In this document: positions 1 to 8,376 of the stretch, in pieces
How positions within the stretch are numbered: position 1 is the first letter of the stretch
How the letters are laid out: each line of letters begins with the position of its first letter
Source of the DNA: an uncultured Clostridia bacterium
Lineage (GTDB): Bacteria > Bacillota > Clostridia > Lachnospirales > CAMZNU01
Length of the DNA: 64,000 nucleotides
Direction: 5' to 3'
Assembly (NCBI GenBank): GCA_947313885.1
Contig: CAMZNU010000031.1
Location: 1-64,000 of the forward strand
Made by a program: the position numbers and the translations under genes
Notes under the pieces: generated by a model
Databases searched by the model: none
What the model saw: only the letters and a program-made list of their open reading frames with translations
What the model was told of the DNA's origin: nothing

Positions 1-8
1 AAAAATTT

Positions 9-125
9 TCTGGTAATGATGCGTCTTAGGGAAACACCCGTTCCCATACCGAACACGATGGTTAAGCCTAAGACGGCTGATGGTACTTGGTGGGCGACTG
101 CCTGGGAGAGTAAGTGGTTGCCAGA
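9..125 (+). rRNA. rrf: 5S ribosomal RNA
   Basis: The conserved 5S core is readable (CCCATACCGAACACGATGG followed by TAAGCC). The two ends TCTGGTAA and TTGCCAGA pair to form the terminal helix, giving a length of about 117 nt. It probably marks the end of an rRNA operon whose 16S and 23S genes lie before the window. The ORF-track entry at 16-219 is a spurious reading across this RNA. Confidence 0.95.
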
Positions 126-181
126 TTCATTTAAAATTAAAGTAATAAAACAAAATATACTCAACAAGTATGCAAATACTT

Positions 182-254
182 GCCGACGTGGCTCAACTGG
201 CAGAGCAGCTGACTTGTAATCAGCAGGTTATCGGTTCAAGTCCGATCGTCGGCT
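182..254 (+). tRNA. tRNA-Thr (anticodon TGT)
   Basis: The acceptor stem GCCGACG pairs with CGTCGGC. The anticodon loop CTTGTAA places TGT at 215-217, and the T-loop GGTTCAAGTCC is present. CCA is not encoded. It lies just after 5S and belongs to the rRNA-linked tRNA cluster. Confidence 0.95.
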
Positions 255-260
255 TATTGA

Positions 261-342
261 GGGAGATTTCCCGAGTGGCCAAAGGGGGCAGACTGTAAAT
301 CTGTTAGCTAAGCTTTCGGAGGTTCGAATCCTCCATCTCCCA
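261..342 (+). tRNA. tRNA-Tyr (anticodon GTA)
   Basis: The acceptor stem GGGAGAT pairs with ATCTCCC. The anticodon GTA is at 295-297 in loop CTGTAAA. A long variable arm, typical of class II bacterial tRNA-Tyr, gives a total length of about 82 nt. Confidence 0.95.
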
Positions 343-371
343 TTTTCAATTAATTTAATAGTACAATATGA

Positions 372-444
372 CGCGGGGTGGAGCAGTTGGCAGCTCGTTG
401 GGCTCATAACCCAAAGGTCGTAGGTTCAAGTCCTACCCCCGCAA
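372..444 (+). tRNA. Initiator tRNA-fMet (anticodon CAT)
   Basis: The anticodon CAT is at 405-407. The tRNA has two initiator hallmarks: an unpaired C1/A72 at the end of the acceptor stem (CGCGGGG against CCCCGCA) and three consecutive G:C pairs closing the anticodon loop (GGG CTCATAA CCC). These identify it as the initiator rather than the elongator tRNA. Confidence 0.93.
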
Positions 445-448
445 TTAA

Positions 449-482
449 AAAAAAGACTTAGATAATCATCTAGGTCTTTTTT
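449..482 (+). terminator. Terminator of the 5S-tRNA transcript
   Basis: A hairpin AAAGACTTAGAT / ATCTAGGTCTTT is followed by a T run directly after the tRNA-fMet gene. It is a conventional intrinsic terminator for the rRNA/tRNA operon. Confidence 0.88.
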
Positions 483-554
483 AGTAACAATATAGTAATA
501 GTTATTCTCTAATAAAATGTTCGGTATTTTAAAATAATAATGCAAACTAACTAT

Positions 555-583
555 TTGACATTGTCATATAGTTTTAATATATA
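555..583 (+). promoter_or_regulatory. Sigma-A promoter of the hydrolase gene
   Basis: TTGACA at 555-560, a 17-nt spacer and TATATA at 578-583 make a good housekeeping promoter about 40 nt before the next start codon. Confidence 0.6.
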
Positions 584-621
584 AATAATTTTGAAGATAG
601 TATAAACTACAGGAGGTTAAC

Positions 622-1515
622 ATGAAAAATAATAGTAATAAGAAATTAATAATGGTTGTAATAGCAATAAGTGTATTGGCAATAATAAGTGTATTAGTAG
701 CAGTAAGTGTAAAAACTTTTAACATAATAGGAGACATAGATGAAACAATGGGAGTAGAAAGTATAGAAGAGGTAGAAGTTAAAATTGGTGACGTAGTAGG
801 TACACATACAATTGTAAATGATAATGAATCAAATAAAACTGTATTAATGTTACATGGGTTCGCTTCATCAAGAGATGAAGTAGGAGAATTATATAAAATA
901 TTAGCAAATGAATTAAGTAAAGAAGGGATAAATTCATTAAGAATAGATTTTAGAGGATATGGCGATACAACAGTACCAAGTTATCAATCAACAATTGATA
1001 CAATGATAGAAGATGCTCAAAATAGTTATAAATTTTTAGAAAATATTGGAGTTGAAGATATAGCTATACAAGGATTTAGTTTAGGAAGTGAAATAGCTAT
1101 ACTAACATTTGCAGAAAATGAGAATGTTAAAAATATGGTATTGTGGTCAGCGCCAGAAGATTTATCTAGTTTAAAAGATGGAATAAGCAATGAGGATTTA
1201 GAAATTGCAAGTACAGAAGGTAAAGTCAATATAGATTTAGGATTTAGAGAAATAGAATTATCAAGAGAGTTTTTTGACAGTTTAGAAAACTATGATATTA
1301 AAGAACAATTTTCTAAGTATAGTAATAATGTAATGTTTATATCGGGAAAAGATGATGATATAAGTGATGCGCCAGAAAATTTAAAAAGAGTAAGTGATAA
1401 TGAAAATATAGAAATACAAATAATACCAAATACAGGACATATATTTAGCGTTTTTGAAAGTGAAGAAGTTTCAAAAGGTGTAATAGAAATAACAGTTAAT
1501 GTATTAAAAAAATAA
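622..1515 (+). CDS. Membrane-anchored alpha/beta hydrolase
   Basis: This 297-aa protein starts with a hydrophobic segment (about residues 9-33), probably an uncleaved anchor or signal sequence, followed by an extracellular alpha/beta-hydrolase fold. The oxyanion region reads MLHGFASS, and the nucleophile elbow is GFSLGS (Ser in the middle). The acid probably lies in SGKDDD and the base is the His of PNTGH near the C-terminus, so the catalytic triad looks complete. The family (serine esterases of the cinnamoyl-esterase/lysophospholipase type) hydrolyses esters; the substrate cannot be read from the sequence. A strong AGGAGGT precedes the ATG. It appears to be a single-gene transcript with its own promoter. 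Confidence 0.82.
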   Translation: MKNNSNKKLIMVVIAISVLAIISVLVAVSVKTFNIIGDIDETMGVESIEEVEVKIGDVVGTHTIVNDNESNKTVLMLHGFASSRDEVGELYKILANELSKEGINSLRIDFRGYGDTTVPSYQSTIDTMIEDAQNSYKFLENIGVEDIAIQGFSLGSEIAILTFAENENVKNMVLWSAPEDLSSLKDGISNEDLEIASTEGKVNIDLGFREIELSREFFDSLENYDIKEQFSKYSNNVMFISGKDDDISDAPENLKRVSDNENIEIQIIPNTGHIFSVFESEEVSKGVIEITVNVLKK

Positions 1516-1826
1516 TATGTGTAAGTTATGTTATATACTTTTCATTTTAAAAGATATAAAAATGTTATTACTTGGCTATCAATTGTAATGTTATTAAAGC
1601 ATTTGAGTTAGCAAGATTAAAATATATAAACTGGATAAAATTATAGGGTAATTACTAACAATGATAACGGCAAGTAGTATTTCAAAGAATAAGTTTTTTA
1701 GATGCTGTAGTCCATCAAAAATGAACGTATTATATATATGTTTAAAATAGTCTAATAAACATATCCAGCAACATCAAACTATTGGAAATAGATGATGCGA
1801 CTAATTTGTATAAAAATTGTTAATAA
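1516..1826. other. Gene-free interval, nothing identified
   Basis: About 310 bp without a usable ORF on either strand. Short stretches read like broken coding sequence (for example AFELARLKYINWIKL on the + strand), so this may be decayed DNA, but no family could be recognised. Confidence 0.4.
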
Positions 1827-1862
1827 TAAAAAGAAATGACTGAAGTAGTCATTTCTTTTTAT
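1827..1862. terminator. Bidirectional terminator
   Basis: AAAGAAATGACT / AGTCATTTCTTT hairpin with a T run on the + side and an A run on the - side. It lies just past the 3' end of the minus-strand GntR gene and can serve both directions. Confidence 0.75.
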
Positions 1863-1874
1863 TTTATTTTATGT

Positions 1875-2510
1875 TTAATATCTAATGTTTTTAAGAAGAG
1901 AATTTCTAGCACCTAGAATATGCTCTTCATTTAATTGCATTGCTAGAGAACAATTTTTTTCATTTAAAGCTTTAAAAATTTGTACATGTTCATCAATAGC
2001 TATAGAAAGTCTAATTTCTGGTGCTAAAGTTTTATTTTTTAACTTATCGATTAAAATATTGTAGGTTGACAACATTTTAATTGATAAATCTAAAGTTAAT
2101 GATTTATATAAAATGGAACTAAATTGTGAAACAGTTGATTTAGCAAGAAGAAAATTTTTGGTATTTAAATATTTTATACAATCATTTATATTATTTTCCA
2201 TTTCTTTTAAAAGTTCATGGTTTTCGATAATTTGCTGTAGCAACATATTTTCTATAGCTATTCTAATATTGAATATTTCTATTATAGTATTATTATCTAC
2301 TTCCATCATTTTAAGACGACCATTTTGCATTCTAATAATTAATCCTTCTTGTTCTAACTTTTTAATAGCTTCGCGTAATGGTGTTCTACTAACTTGAAAT
2401 TTTTCAGCGTATTTAGTTTCAACTAAACACTCTCCAAATTTTATATTATCATTTTTAAATTCTTCAATTATTTTATTATAAATAATATCGCTAACATTTA
2501 CTCTTTTCAA
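1875..2510 (-). CDS. GntR/FadR-family regulator of citrate genes (CitO-like)
   Basis: 211-aa transcription factor. The N-terminal winged helix-turn-helix (about residues 5-65) contains the GntR signature YAEKFQVSRTPLREAIKKLE. The C-terminal part is helical and of the FCD/FadR type. It is divergent from the oad-cit operon, and in enterococci the citrate fermentation genes are controlled by the GntR protein CitO, so the same job is inferred here. The start codon is TTG: TATTTTGAAAAGAG follows AGGAGGT at good spacing and no closer ATG fits. The likely ligand is citrate, by analogy only. Two matching palindromes near the oadA and carrier promoters are its probable operators. Confidence 0.85.
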   Translation of the reverse strand: MKRVNVSDIIYNKIIEEFKNDNIKFGECLVETKYAEKFQVSRTPLREAIKKLEQEGLIIRMQNGRLKMMEVDNNTIIEIFNIRIAIENMLLQQIIENHELLKEMENNINDCIKYLNTKNFLLAKSTVSQFSSILYKSLTLDLSIKMLSTYNILIDKLKNKTLAPEIRLSIAIDEHVQIFKALNEKNCSLAMQLNEEHILGARNSLLKNIRY

Positions 2511-2609
2511 AATATACCTCCTAAAACAATATTATTATAATTGTACTATAAATATATAATTACTACAAATAAGATAGAAATAAATATAACGTTAAATGTA
2601 CTAAAAATA

Positions 2610-2664
2610 TTGACATATATAGCATTAAAATATATATTATAAATATAGTGTATATTTGTATACA
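2610..2664 (+). promoter_or_regulatory. Promoter and operator of the oad-cit operon
   Basis: TTGACA at 2610-2615, a 17-nt spacer and TATATT at 2633-2638 form the promoter. The palindrome TGTATATTTGTATACA (2649-2664) starts 11 nt after the -10 box, at or just after the expected transcription start. A 14/16 identical copy stands at exactly the same distance from the promoter of the citrate carrier gene. This geometry suits repression by a bound regulator, most likely the divergent GntR protein. Confidence 0.7.
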
Positions 2665-2690
2665 TTACTTTACGAAAAAAGGAGATGTTT

Positions 2691-4067
2691 ATGAAATTAA
2701 AAATAACAGAAACTGTCATAAGAGACGGACATCAGTCTCTTATAGCTACCAGAATGAAAACAAATGAAATATTACCAATTCTAGAAAAAATGGACAAGGT
2801 AGGATATCACTCTTTAGAAGTGTGGGGTGGAGCAACATTTGATTCTTGTATAAGGTTTTTAGATGAAGATCCTTGGGAAAGATTGAGAGAAATCAAGAAA
2901 AGAGTAAAAAAGACAAAATTACAAATGTTATTAAGAGGTCAGAACTTATTAGGTTATAGACATTATTCTGATGATGTAGTGGAAATTTTTATAAAAAAAT
3001 CAATTGAGAATGGTATTGATATAATAAGAGTTTTTGATGCATTAAATGATTTTAGAAACATAGAAGTATCAGTAAAATCAATTATAAAATATAAAGGTCA
3101 TGCTCAAGGTTGCATAGCTTATACGACTAGTGACGTACATGGTATAGAATATTATGTTGAAAAAGTTAAAGAACTAGAAAAATTAGGAGTACATTCAATA
3201 TGTATAAAAGATATGGCGGGAATATTACTTCCTAATGTTGCATACGACTTAATAAAAAAAATAAAAGAAGTTACGAATTTAGAAATACAATTGCATACAC
3301 ATGCGACAACGGGTATAGCATCGATGTTGTATTTAAGAGCAATTGATGCAGGGATAGACATAATAGATACAGCTATATCGCCATTTTCAGGAGGTACATC
3401 ACAGCCATCTACAGAAGCTTTTGTATATTCGTTAAAAGGAGATAAGAAGGATACTAAATTAAATGTAGAATTGTTATCAGAAATAGCGGATTATTTTAAA
3501 CCTATAAAAGAAAAATATAGAGAAGAAGGAATTTTAAACCCAAAAGTAATGGATGTAGAGCCAAAAACTTTAAAATACCAAGTACCAGGAGGTATGCTAT
3601 CAAATTTATTATCTCAGTTAACCAATCAAAATGCTCAAGATAAATATGAAGATGTTTTAAAAGAAATACCGAAAGTGAGAGAGGATTTAGGATTTCCACC
3701 GTTAGTAACACCGTTATCGCAAATGGTAGGAACACAATCAGTATTTAACGTATTAATGGGAGAACGATATAAAATAGTGCCAAAAGAAATTAAAGATTAT
3801 GTAAAAGGGTTATATGGAATGCCACCAAGGAACATAAGTGATGAAATAAAAATAAAAATAATCGGAGACGATAAGCAAATAACAGAACGACCAGCAAATT
3901 TAATAAAACCAGAATTTGAAAGTTTAAAGTTGGAAATAGGTAAGCTAGCAAAAAGTGATGAAGATATATTAATGTATGCAATGTTTCCAGATATAGGTAA
4001 GGAATTTTTAGAAAAGCGTGAAAATAAAAATACAACTAAAATAATTAAAATGGAAATAGTTGGGTAG
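2691..4067 (+). CDS. oadA: Oxaloacetate decarboxylase alpha subunit (carboxyltransferase)
   Basis: Transfers the carboxyl group of oxaloacetate to the biotin of the carrier protein, yielding pyruvate. Hallmarks visible are the N-terminal RDGHQSL, FDALND, the lysine-containing CIKDMAG and the metal site HTHATTG, all typical of the carboxyltransferase barrel, followed by the conserved C-terminal PYC_OADA region. At 458 aa it lacks the biotinyl domain found at the end of many OadA proteins; that domain is encoded separately two genes downstream. The ORF track starts at 2685, but GGAG at 2681-2684 touches that ATG. The ATG at 2691 has normal spacing and gives MKLKITETVIRDGHQ. Confidence 0.93.
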   Translation: MKLKITETVIRDGHQSLIATRMKTNEILPILEKMDKVGYHSLEVWGGATFDSCIRFLDEDPWERLREIKKRVKKTKLQMLLRGQNLLGYRHYSDDVVEIFIKKSIENGIDIIRVFDALNDFRNIEVSVKSIIKYKGHAQGCIAYTTSDVHGIEYYVEKVKELEKLGVHSICIKDMAGILLPNVAYDLIKKIKEVTNLEIQLHTHATTGIASMLYLRAIDAGIDIIDTAISPFSGGTSQPSTEAFVYSLKGDKKDTKLNVELLSEIADYFKPIKEKYREEGILNPKVMDVEPKTLKYQVPGGMLSNLLSQLTNQNAQDKYEDVLKEIPKVREDLGFPPLVTPLSQMVGTQSVFNVLMGERYKIVPKEIKDYVKGLYGMPPRNISDEIKIKIIGDDKQITERPANLIKPEFESLKLEIGKLAKSDEDILMYAMFPDIGKEFLEKRENKNTTKIIKMEIVG

Positions 4068-4076
4068 GAGGTAAAA

Positions 4077-4391
4077 ATGTTTGGAGAGTATATAACAATA
4101 TTAGAATCATTGTATATAATGTTTGTGTCAATAACGATAGTATTTGGAACATTAGTAGTAATAGCATTAATACTATATAGTTTTAAATTTATATTTGAAG
4201 AAGAAGATATTAGTAAAAAAGACAACAATACAAAAAAAATAGAAGTTAAAAAAGAAAAAAGAACTTTTGTTAACATGGAAGAATTAGTAGAAGATGAGGA
4301 AAAATTAGTAGCATCGATAGTATGCACTATAGAAGCTAACAAAGAAGATGAAGATAAAACATATAAAATAACTAATATAAGAGAAATATAA
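4077..4391 (+). CDS. oadG: Oxaloacetate decarboxylase gamma-like subunit
   Basis: 104-aa protein with one N-terminal membrane helix (about residues 8-36) followed by a charged cytoplasmic tail. This is the plan of OadG/sodium-pump decarboxylase gamma subunits, which hold the alpha and beta subunits together at the membrane. Sequence similarity in this family is low, so the call rests on topology and position between oadA and the biotin carrier. The antisense ORF across oadA and oadG is a shadow. Confidence 0.78.
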   Translation: MFGEYITILESLYIMFVSITIVFGTLVVIALILYSFKFIFEEEDISKKDNNTKKIEVKKEKRTFVNMEELVEDEEKLVASIVCTIEANKEDEDKTYKITNIREI

Positions 4392-4403
4392 GAGGAGAAA
4401 AAA

Positions 4404-4775
4404 ATGAAAAAAATATATAAAATAAAAATAAATTCAAAAGTGTATGAAGTAGAGTTAGAAGAAGTTAAAGAAGTAGAGGGAAATATAGAAAGCAGTTCAA
4501 AAGCGAAAGTAAAAGAACCGACAACTAATAAAATAGCTACAAAAGGTGGGGAAGGTGTAGAAGATGTTACATCACCAATGCCAGGAAATGTATTTAGATT
4601 AGAAGTAAAAGTAGGAGATAGAGTTAAAAAGGATCAAGTAGTAGTTATATTAGAGGCTATGAAAATGGAAGCAGAAGTAATATCACCTTGTGACGGTGTA
4701 GTAGAATCTATAGTATCACCAAATGGTACAGCTGTAGAATTAGGTGATGTTATTTTAACGATAAATAGGGGGTAA
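4404..4775 (+). CDS. Biotin carboxyl carrier subunit of the decarboxylase
   Basis: 123-aa protein. The C-terminal 70 residues form a biotinyl domain with the attachment motif EAMKME (Lys is biotinylated) and the flanking SPMPGNV and GDVILTI. A short, Lys/Thr-rich linker (about residues 30-50) precedes it. It carries the carboxyl group from OadA to the membrane pump OadB. It is the detached equivalent of the C-terminus of single-chain OadA proteins, as in GcdC or MadF/MmdC-type systems. It lies two nucleotides before oadB in the operon. Confidence 0.9.
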   Translation: MKKIYKIKINSKVYEVELEEVKEVEGNIESSSKAKVKEPTTNKIATKGGEGVEDVTSPMPGNVFRLEVKVGDRVKKDQVVVILEAMKMEAEVISPCDGVVESIVSPNGTAVELGDVILTINRG

Positions 4776-4777
4776 AA

Positions 4778-5890
4778 ATGTTACAATATTTTAGTGATTT
4801 TATTATTAATACAGGGTTTGCCCAAATAACGTTAAACCAGATAATAGTTTTATCTATAGCCTGTATATTTTTATATTTAGCGATAGGAAGAGGTTACGAA
4901 CCGTATTTATTAATACCTATAGCATTTGGTATGTTGCTAGCAAATTTTCCGATGACGGGAATAACAGATGAGGGTGGTTTATTAAACATATTGTATTTAG
5001 GTACTAAGTATGGAATATACCCACCATTAATATTTTTGTGTGTAGGGATGAGTACAGATTTTGGACCAATGATAGCAAACCCAATAAGTATATTATTAGG
5101 TGCGGCGGCACAATTTGGTATATTTTTAGCATTAATATTAGCGGTGGCATTAGGGTTTACAGGACCAGAAGCGGCGGCAGTAGCTAGTATGGGTGGAGCA
5201 GATGGACCGACGGCAATATTTTTAACGAGTAAATTAGCAGATCATTTATTAGGACCAGTAGCATTAGCGGCATATTCATATATGGCGTTAGTACCGATAA
5301 TACAGCCACCAATTATAAAACTTTTAACGACAAAAGAAGAAAGACAAATTAAAATGGTGCAATCAAGAAAAGTATCTACAAAAGAAAAAATAATGTTTCC
5401 AATAGTAGTATCATTTTTAGTTATATTATTGTTACCAACATCAGCACCATTAATAGGAATGTTAATGTTTGGTAATTTATTAAAAGAATCAAAATTAGTT
5501 CCAAAATTAGTTGATGCAGGGACAAATTCATTAATGTATACGATAACGATATTATTAGGATTAACAGTAGGTTCAACGGCTGTAGCGGATACGTTTTTAA
5601 ATCCACAGACTTTAAAAATAATAGCAATAGGATTATTTGCATTTTCTGTAGGTACGGCATGTGGTGTTATATTTGGTAAAATATTATGTAAAATTACAAA
5701 AGGTAAGATAAACCCAATGATAGGTGCAGCGGGAGTATCAGCAGTACCGATGGCGGCGAGGGTAGTGCAAAAAGTAGGACAAGAAGAAAACCCATCAAAT
5801 TTTTTATTAATGCATGCAATGGGTCCAAATGTAGCGGGAGTTATAGGTTCAGCAATAGCAGCTGGAATATTATTAAATATATTCGGTTAA
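4778..5890 (+). CDS. oadB: Na+-pumping oxaloacetate decarboxylase beta subunit
   Basis: 370-aa polytopic membrane protein of the OadB/MmdB/GcdB family. It decarboxylates carboxybiotin and couples this to Na+ export. The signature GGADGPTAIFLTSKLA, with the ion-binding Asp, is intact, as are the later conserved stretches ending in ANVAGVIGSAIAAG. Its length matches the family. It directly follows the biotin carrier. Together with the three genes upstream it makes a complete pump that turns citrate fermentation into a sodium gradient. Confidence 0.95.
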   Translation: MLQYFSDFIINTGFAQITLNQIIVLSIACIFLYLAIGRGYEPYLLIPIAFGMLLANFPMTGITDEGGLLNILYLGTKYGIYPPLIFLCVGMSTDFGPMIANPISILLGAAAQFGIFLALILAVALGFTGPEAAAVASMGGADGPTAIFLTSKLADHLLGPVALAAYSYMALVPIIQPPIIKLLTTKEERQIKMVQSRKVSTKEKIMFPIVVSFLVILLLPTSAPLIGMLMFGNLLKESKLVPKLVDAGTNSLMYTITILLGLTVGSTAVADTFLNPQTLKIIAIGLFAFSVGTACGVIFGKILCKITKGKINPMIGAAGVSAVPMAARVVQKVGQEENPSNFLLMHAMGPNVAGVIGSAIAAGILLNIFG

Positions 5891-5925
5891 TTATATAGGT
5901 ACTTAAAAGGGTAGGAGGAAAAAAT

Positions 5926-6807
5926 ATGAAGGAAAAAGAACTTTGTAGAACGATGTTATTTTGTCCAGCAACAAATCCAAAATTATATTTAGATGCACCA
6001 ACGTTTGAACCAGACAGTATAATTTTTGATTTAGAAGATGCGGTAAAATACGACGAAAAGGATTCGGCGAGGGAATTGTTAGCAGAAGCATTAAAATTTT
6101 TAGAATTTGGGAAGGTTGAAATTTATGCGAGGATAAATCCGTTGTACACAGAATTTGGGGAAATTGATGTGAGGAGATTAGTGCCAGCGGGATTAAGAAA
6201 AATGAGATTACCGATGTGCGAGAGTAAAGAGCAGGTTATAGAATTGTCTAAATTATTAGAAGAAGTAGAAAAGGAAAATGGAATAGAAGTAGGAAGTTGT
6301 AAAATACAAGCGTCATTGGAAACACCGTTGGGGGTTAAAAATGCATACGAAATAGCGAAGGCGAGTGAAAGAATCATATCTATTTCATTTGGTGCAGAAG
6401 ATTACACAAGATTGTTAGGAGTGGATAGGACAAAAGATGGTTCGGAATTATTTTTTGCTAGAACACAAATAGCTAACGTAGCAAGTATAGCGGGAATAAA
6501 TGCAATAGATACTGTTTGGGCTGATTTTAATGATGTAGAAGGGTTTAAAAAAGAGGCTAAATTTGGTAAGCAGTTAGGATTTGCGGGAAAATCGTGTATA
6601 CATCCATCGCAAATAGAAGTAGTGCATAAAGTTTTCACACCTACCGATGAAGAAATCGAAAAATCAATAATAATTTTAGATGCGGTAAAAAAAGCGGGTA
6701 TAGAAAAAGGTGGAGTAATAAAAGTAAATGGTAAGATGGTAGATATACCAGTTATAGAAAAAGCTAGAAGAATAGTAACGCTAGCAAAAGGTGCGGGTAA
6801 AATTTAG
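5926..6807 (+). CDS. citE: Citrate lyase beta subunit
   Basis: 293-aa HpcH/HpaI-type aldolase that cleaves citryl-ACP to acetyl-ACP and oxaloacetate. Recognisable features are the N-terminal RTMLFCPATNP, FDLEDAV with acidic metal ligands, LETPLGV and SFGAEDYTRLLG. The full family length is present. It has a good AGGAGG and is followed by citF after a short gap. Confidence 0.95.
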   Translation: MKEKELCRTMLFCPATNPKLYLDAPTFEPDSIIFDLEDAVKYDEKDSARELLAEALKFLEFGKVEIYARINPLYTEFGEIDVRRLVPAGLRKMRLPMCESKEQVIELSKLLEEVEKENGIEVGSCKIQASLETPLGVKNAYEIAKASERIISISFGAEDYTRLLGVDRTKDGSELFFARTQIANVASIAGINAIDTVWADFNDVEGFKKEAKFGKQLGFAGKSCIHPSQIEVVHKVFTPTDEEIEKSIIILDAVKKAGIEKGGVIKVNGKMVDIPVIEKARRIVTLAKGAGKI

Positions 6808-6817
6808 GGAGGAAGCT

Positions 6818-8374
6818 ATGGATAAAACGGTAAGAAATAAAGTAAATATCGAAATACCAGAATATATAGAAGGCTATGGCAAAGTAAAGCCGTATGCAGG
6901 TGCTTTTGAAACAGAACCTACAGGTAATAAATTTGCGCCAAAAATAAAAGCTTTTAAAAATGGTGAGGAAAAGATATTAAAAACGTTACGTGAAGGAATT
7001 GAAAAAAGTGGATTAAAAGATGGTATGACAATATCGTTTCACCACCACTTAAGAAATGGGGATTATGTATTAAATTTAGTAATGAAAGAAATAGAAAAGT
7101 TAAAAATAAAAGATTTAACAATAATAGCATCTAGTTTAACAAAAGCACATGAACCGTTGCTAGAAAATATAAAAAATGGTACAGTAACTAGTTTACATAC
7201 ATCAGGGTTACGAGGTAAAATAGCGGAAGAGATTTCGAGAAATGGCATTATGGAGAAACCAGTAATATTTAGAAGTCATGGAGGACGAGCAAGAGCTATA
7301 GAGTCAGGAGAAGTTAAAATAGATGTAGCATTTATAGGAGCGCCTATTTGTGACACTATGGGCAATATGAATGGTAAGGAGGGAGTTAGTGCATTTGGTG
7401 CAATAGGATATGCTATGGCAGATGTTAAATATGCAAATTACGTAATAGCGCTTACAGATAATATAGTACCATTTCCATTAAATGATATATCAATATCTAT
7501 GGATTATATAGATTCTATAGTGGAAGTAGAAAGTATAGGAGACCCAACAAAAATAGCAACAGGAGCAACAAGAATAACGAAGAATCCAAATGATTTATTA
7601 ATAGCAAAAAAGGCATCAGAAGTTTTAATAGCGACGAAAAAAGTTAAAAATGGTTTTTCATTTCAGGCGGGAAGTGGAGGAGCAAGTTTAGCGGTATGTA
7701 AATATTTAAGAGAGTACATGGAAGAAAATGATATAAAAGGATCTTTTGCATCAGGAGGAATAACAGCATATTTAGTTGAATTATTAGAAGCGAATTTATT
7801 TGAAAGTTTGTTAGATACGCAAACATTTGATGGTGAGGCGGCAAACTCTTTAGTAAGAAATAAAAACCATATAGAAATGAGTGCATCAATGTATGCAAAC
7901 CCGCATAATAAGGGATGTGTGGCACACCAATTAGATTTAATGATATTATCATGTACAGAAATAGATGTTAATTTTAATATAAATTCATTAACGGCATCAA
8001 CAGGAGTAATAATGGGGGCAATAGGTGGTGCACCAGATACGGCGGCAGGGGCGGATATAACTGTAGTAGTAGCACCCTCAATGCGTTCAAGATTACCAAT
8101 AATTTTAGATAAAGTAACAAATGTAATAACACCAGGAGATACAATAGATGTATTAGTAACAGAGAGGGGAATATGTGTAAATCCGTTAAGAGGAGATATA
8201 AAGAAATTATTAGAAGAAGCTAATATAGAAATTAAGGATATAAGAGAATTAAAAGAAGAAATAACAAAAATAACAAAAGTACCAAAAAGTAATGAATATG
8301 AAGATAAAATAATTGGGGTAATAGAATATCGCGATGGAACGGTAATGGATACGATTAAGCAAATAAAAATGTAA
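6818..8374 (+). CDS. citF: Citrate lyase alpha subunit (acetyl-ACP:citrate ACP transferase)
   Basis: 518-aa citrate CoA/ACP transferase. It exchanges the acetyl group on the lyase acyl carrier protein for citrate. The N-terminal half has SFHHHLRNGDYV and the central part FQAGSGGASLAV, both typical of CitF. The track starts at 6791 with a GTG inside citE, but the ATG at 6818 sits properly behind GGGAGGA and is taken as the real start, so citE and citF do not overlap. Confidence 0.95.
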   Translation: MDKTVRNKVNIEIPEYIEGYGKVKPYAGAFETEPTGNKFAPKIKAFKNGEEKILKTLREGIEKSGLKDGMTISFHHHLRNGDYVLNLVMKEIEKLKIKDLTIIASSLTKAHEPLLENIKNGTVTSLHTSGLRGKIAEEISRNGIMEKPVIFRSHGGRARAIESGEVKIDVAFIGAPICDTMGNMNGKEGVSAFGAIGYAMADVKYANYVIALTDNIVPFPLNDISISMDYIDSIVEVESIGDPTKIATGATRITKNPNDLLIAKKASEVLIATKKVKNGFSFQAGSGGASLAVCKYLREYMEENDIKGSFASGGITAYLVELLEANLFESLLDTQTFDGEAANSLVRNKNHIEMSASMYANPHNKGCVAHQLDLMILSCTEIDVNFNINSLTASTGVIMGAIGGAPDTAAGADITVVVAPSMRSRLPIILDKVTNVITPGDTIDVLVTERGICVNPLRGDIKKLLEEANIEIKDIRELKEEITKITKVPKSNEYEDKIIGVIEYRDGTVMDTIKQIKM

Positions 8375-8376
8375 AT

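Noticed and set aside
3797-4342. 181-aa antisense ORF across oadA and oadG
   Set aside because: Shadow of the real genes; Ser/Ile/Asn-rich composition typical of the complement of AT-rich coding DNA, and no Shine-Dalgarno.
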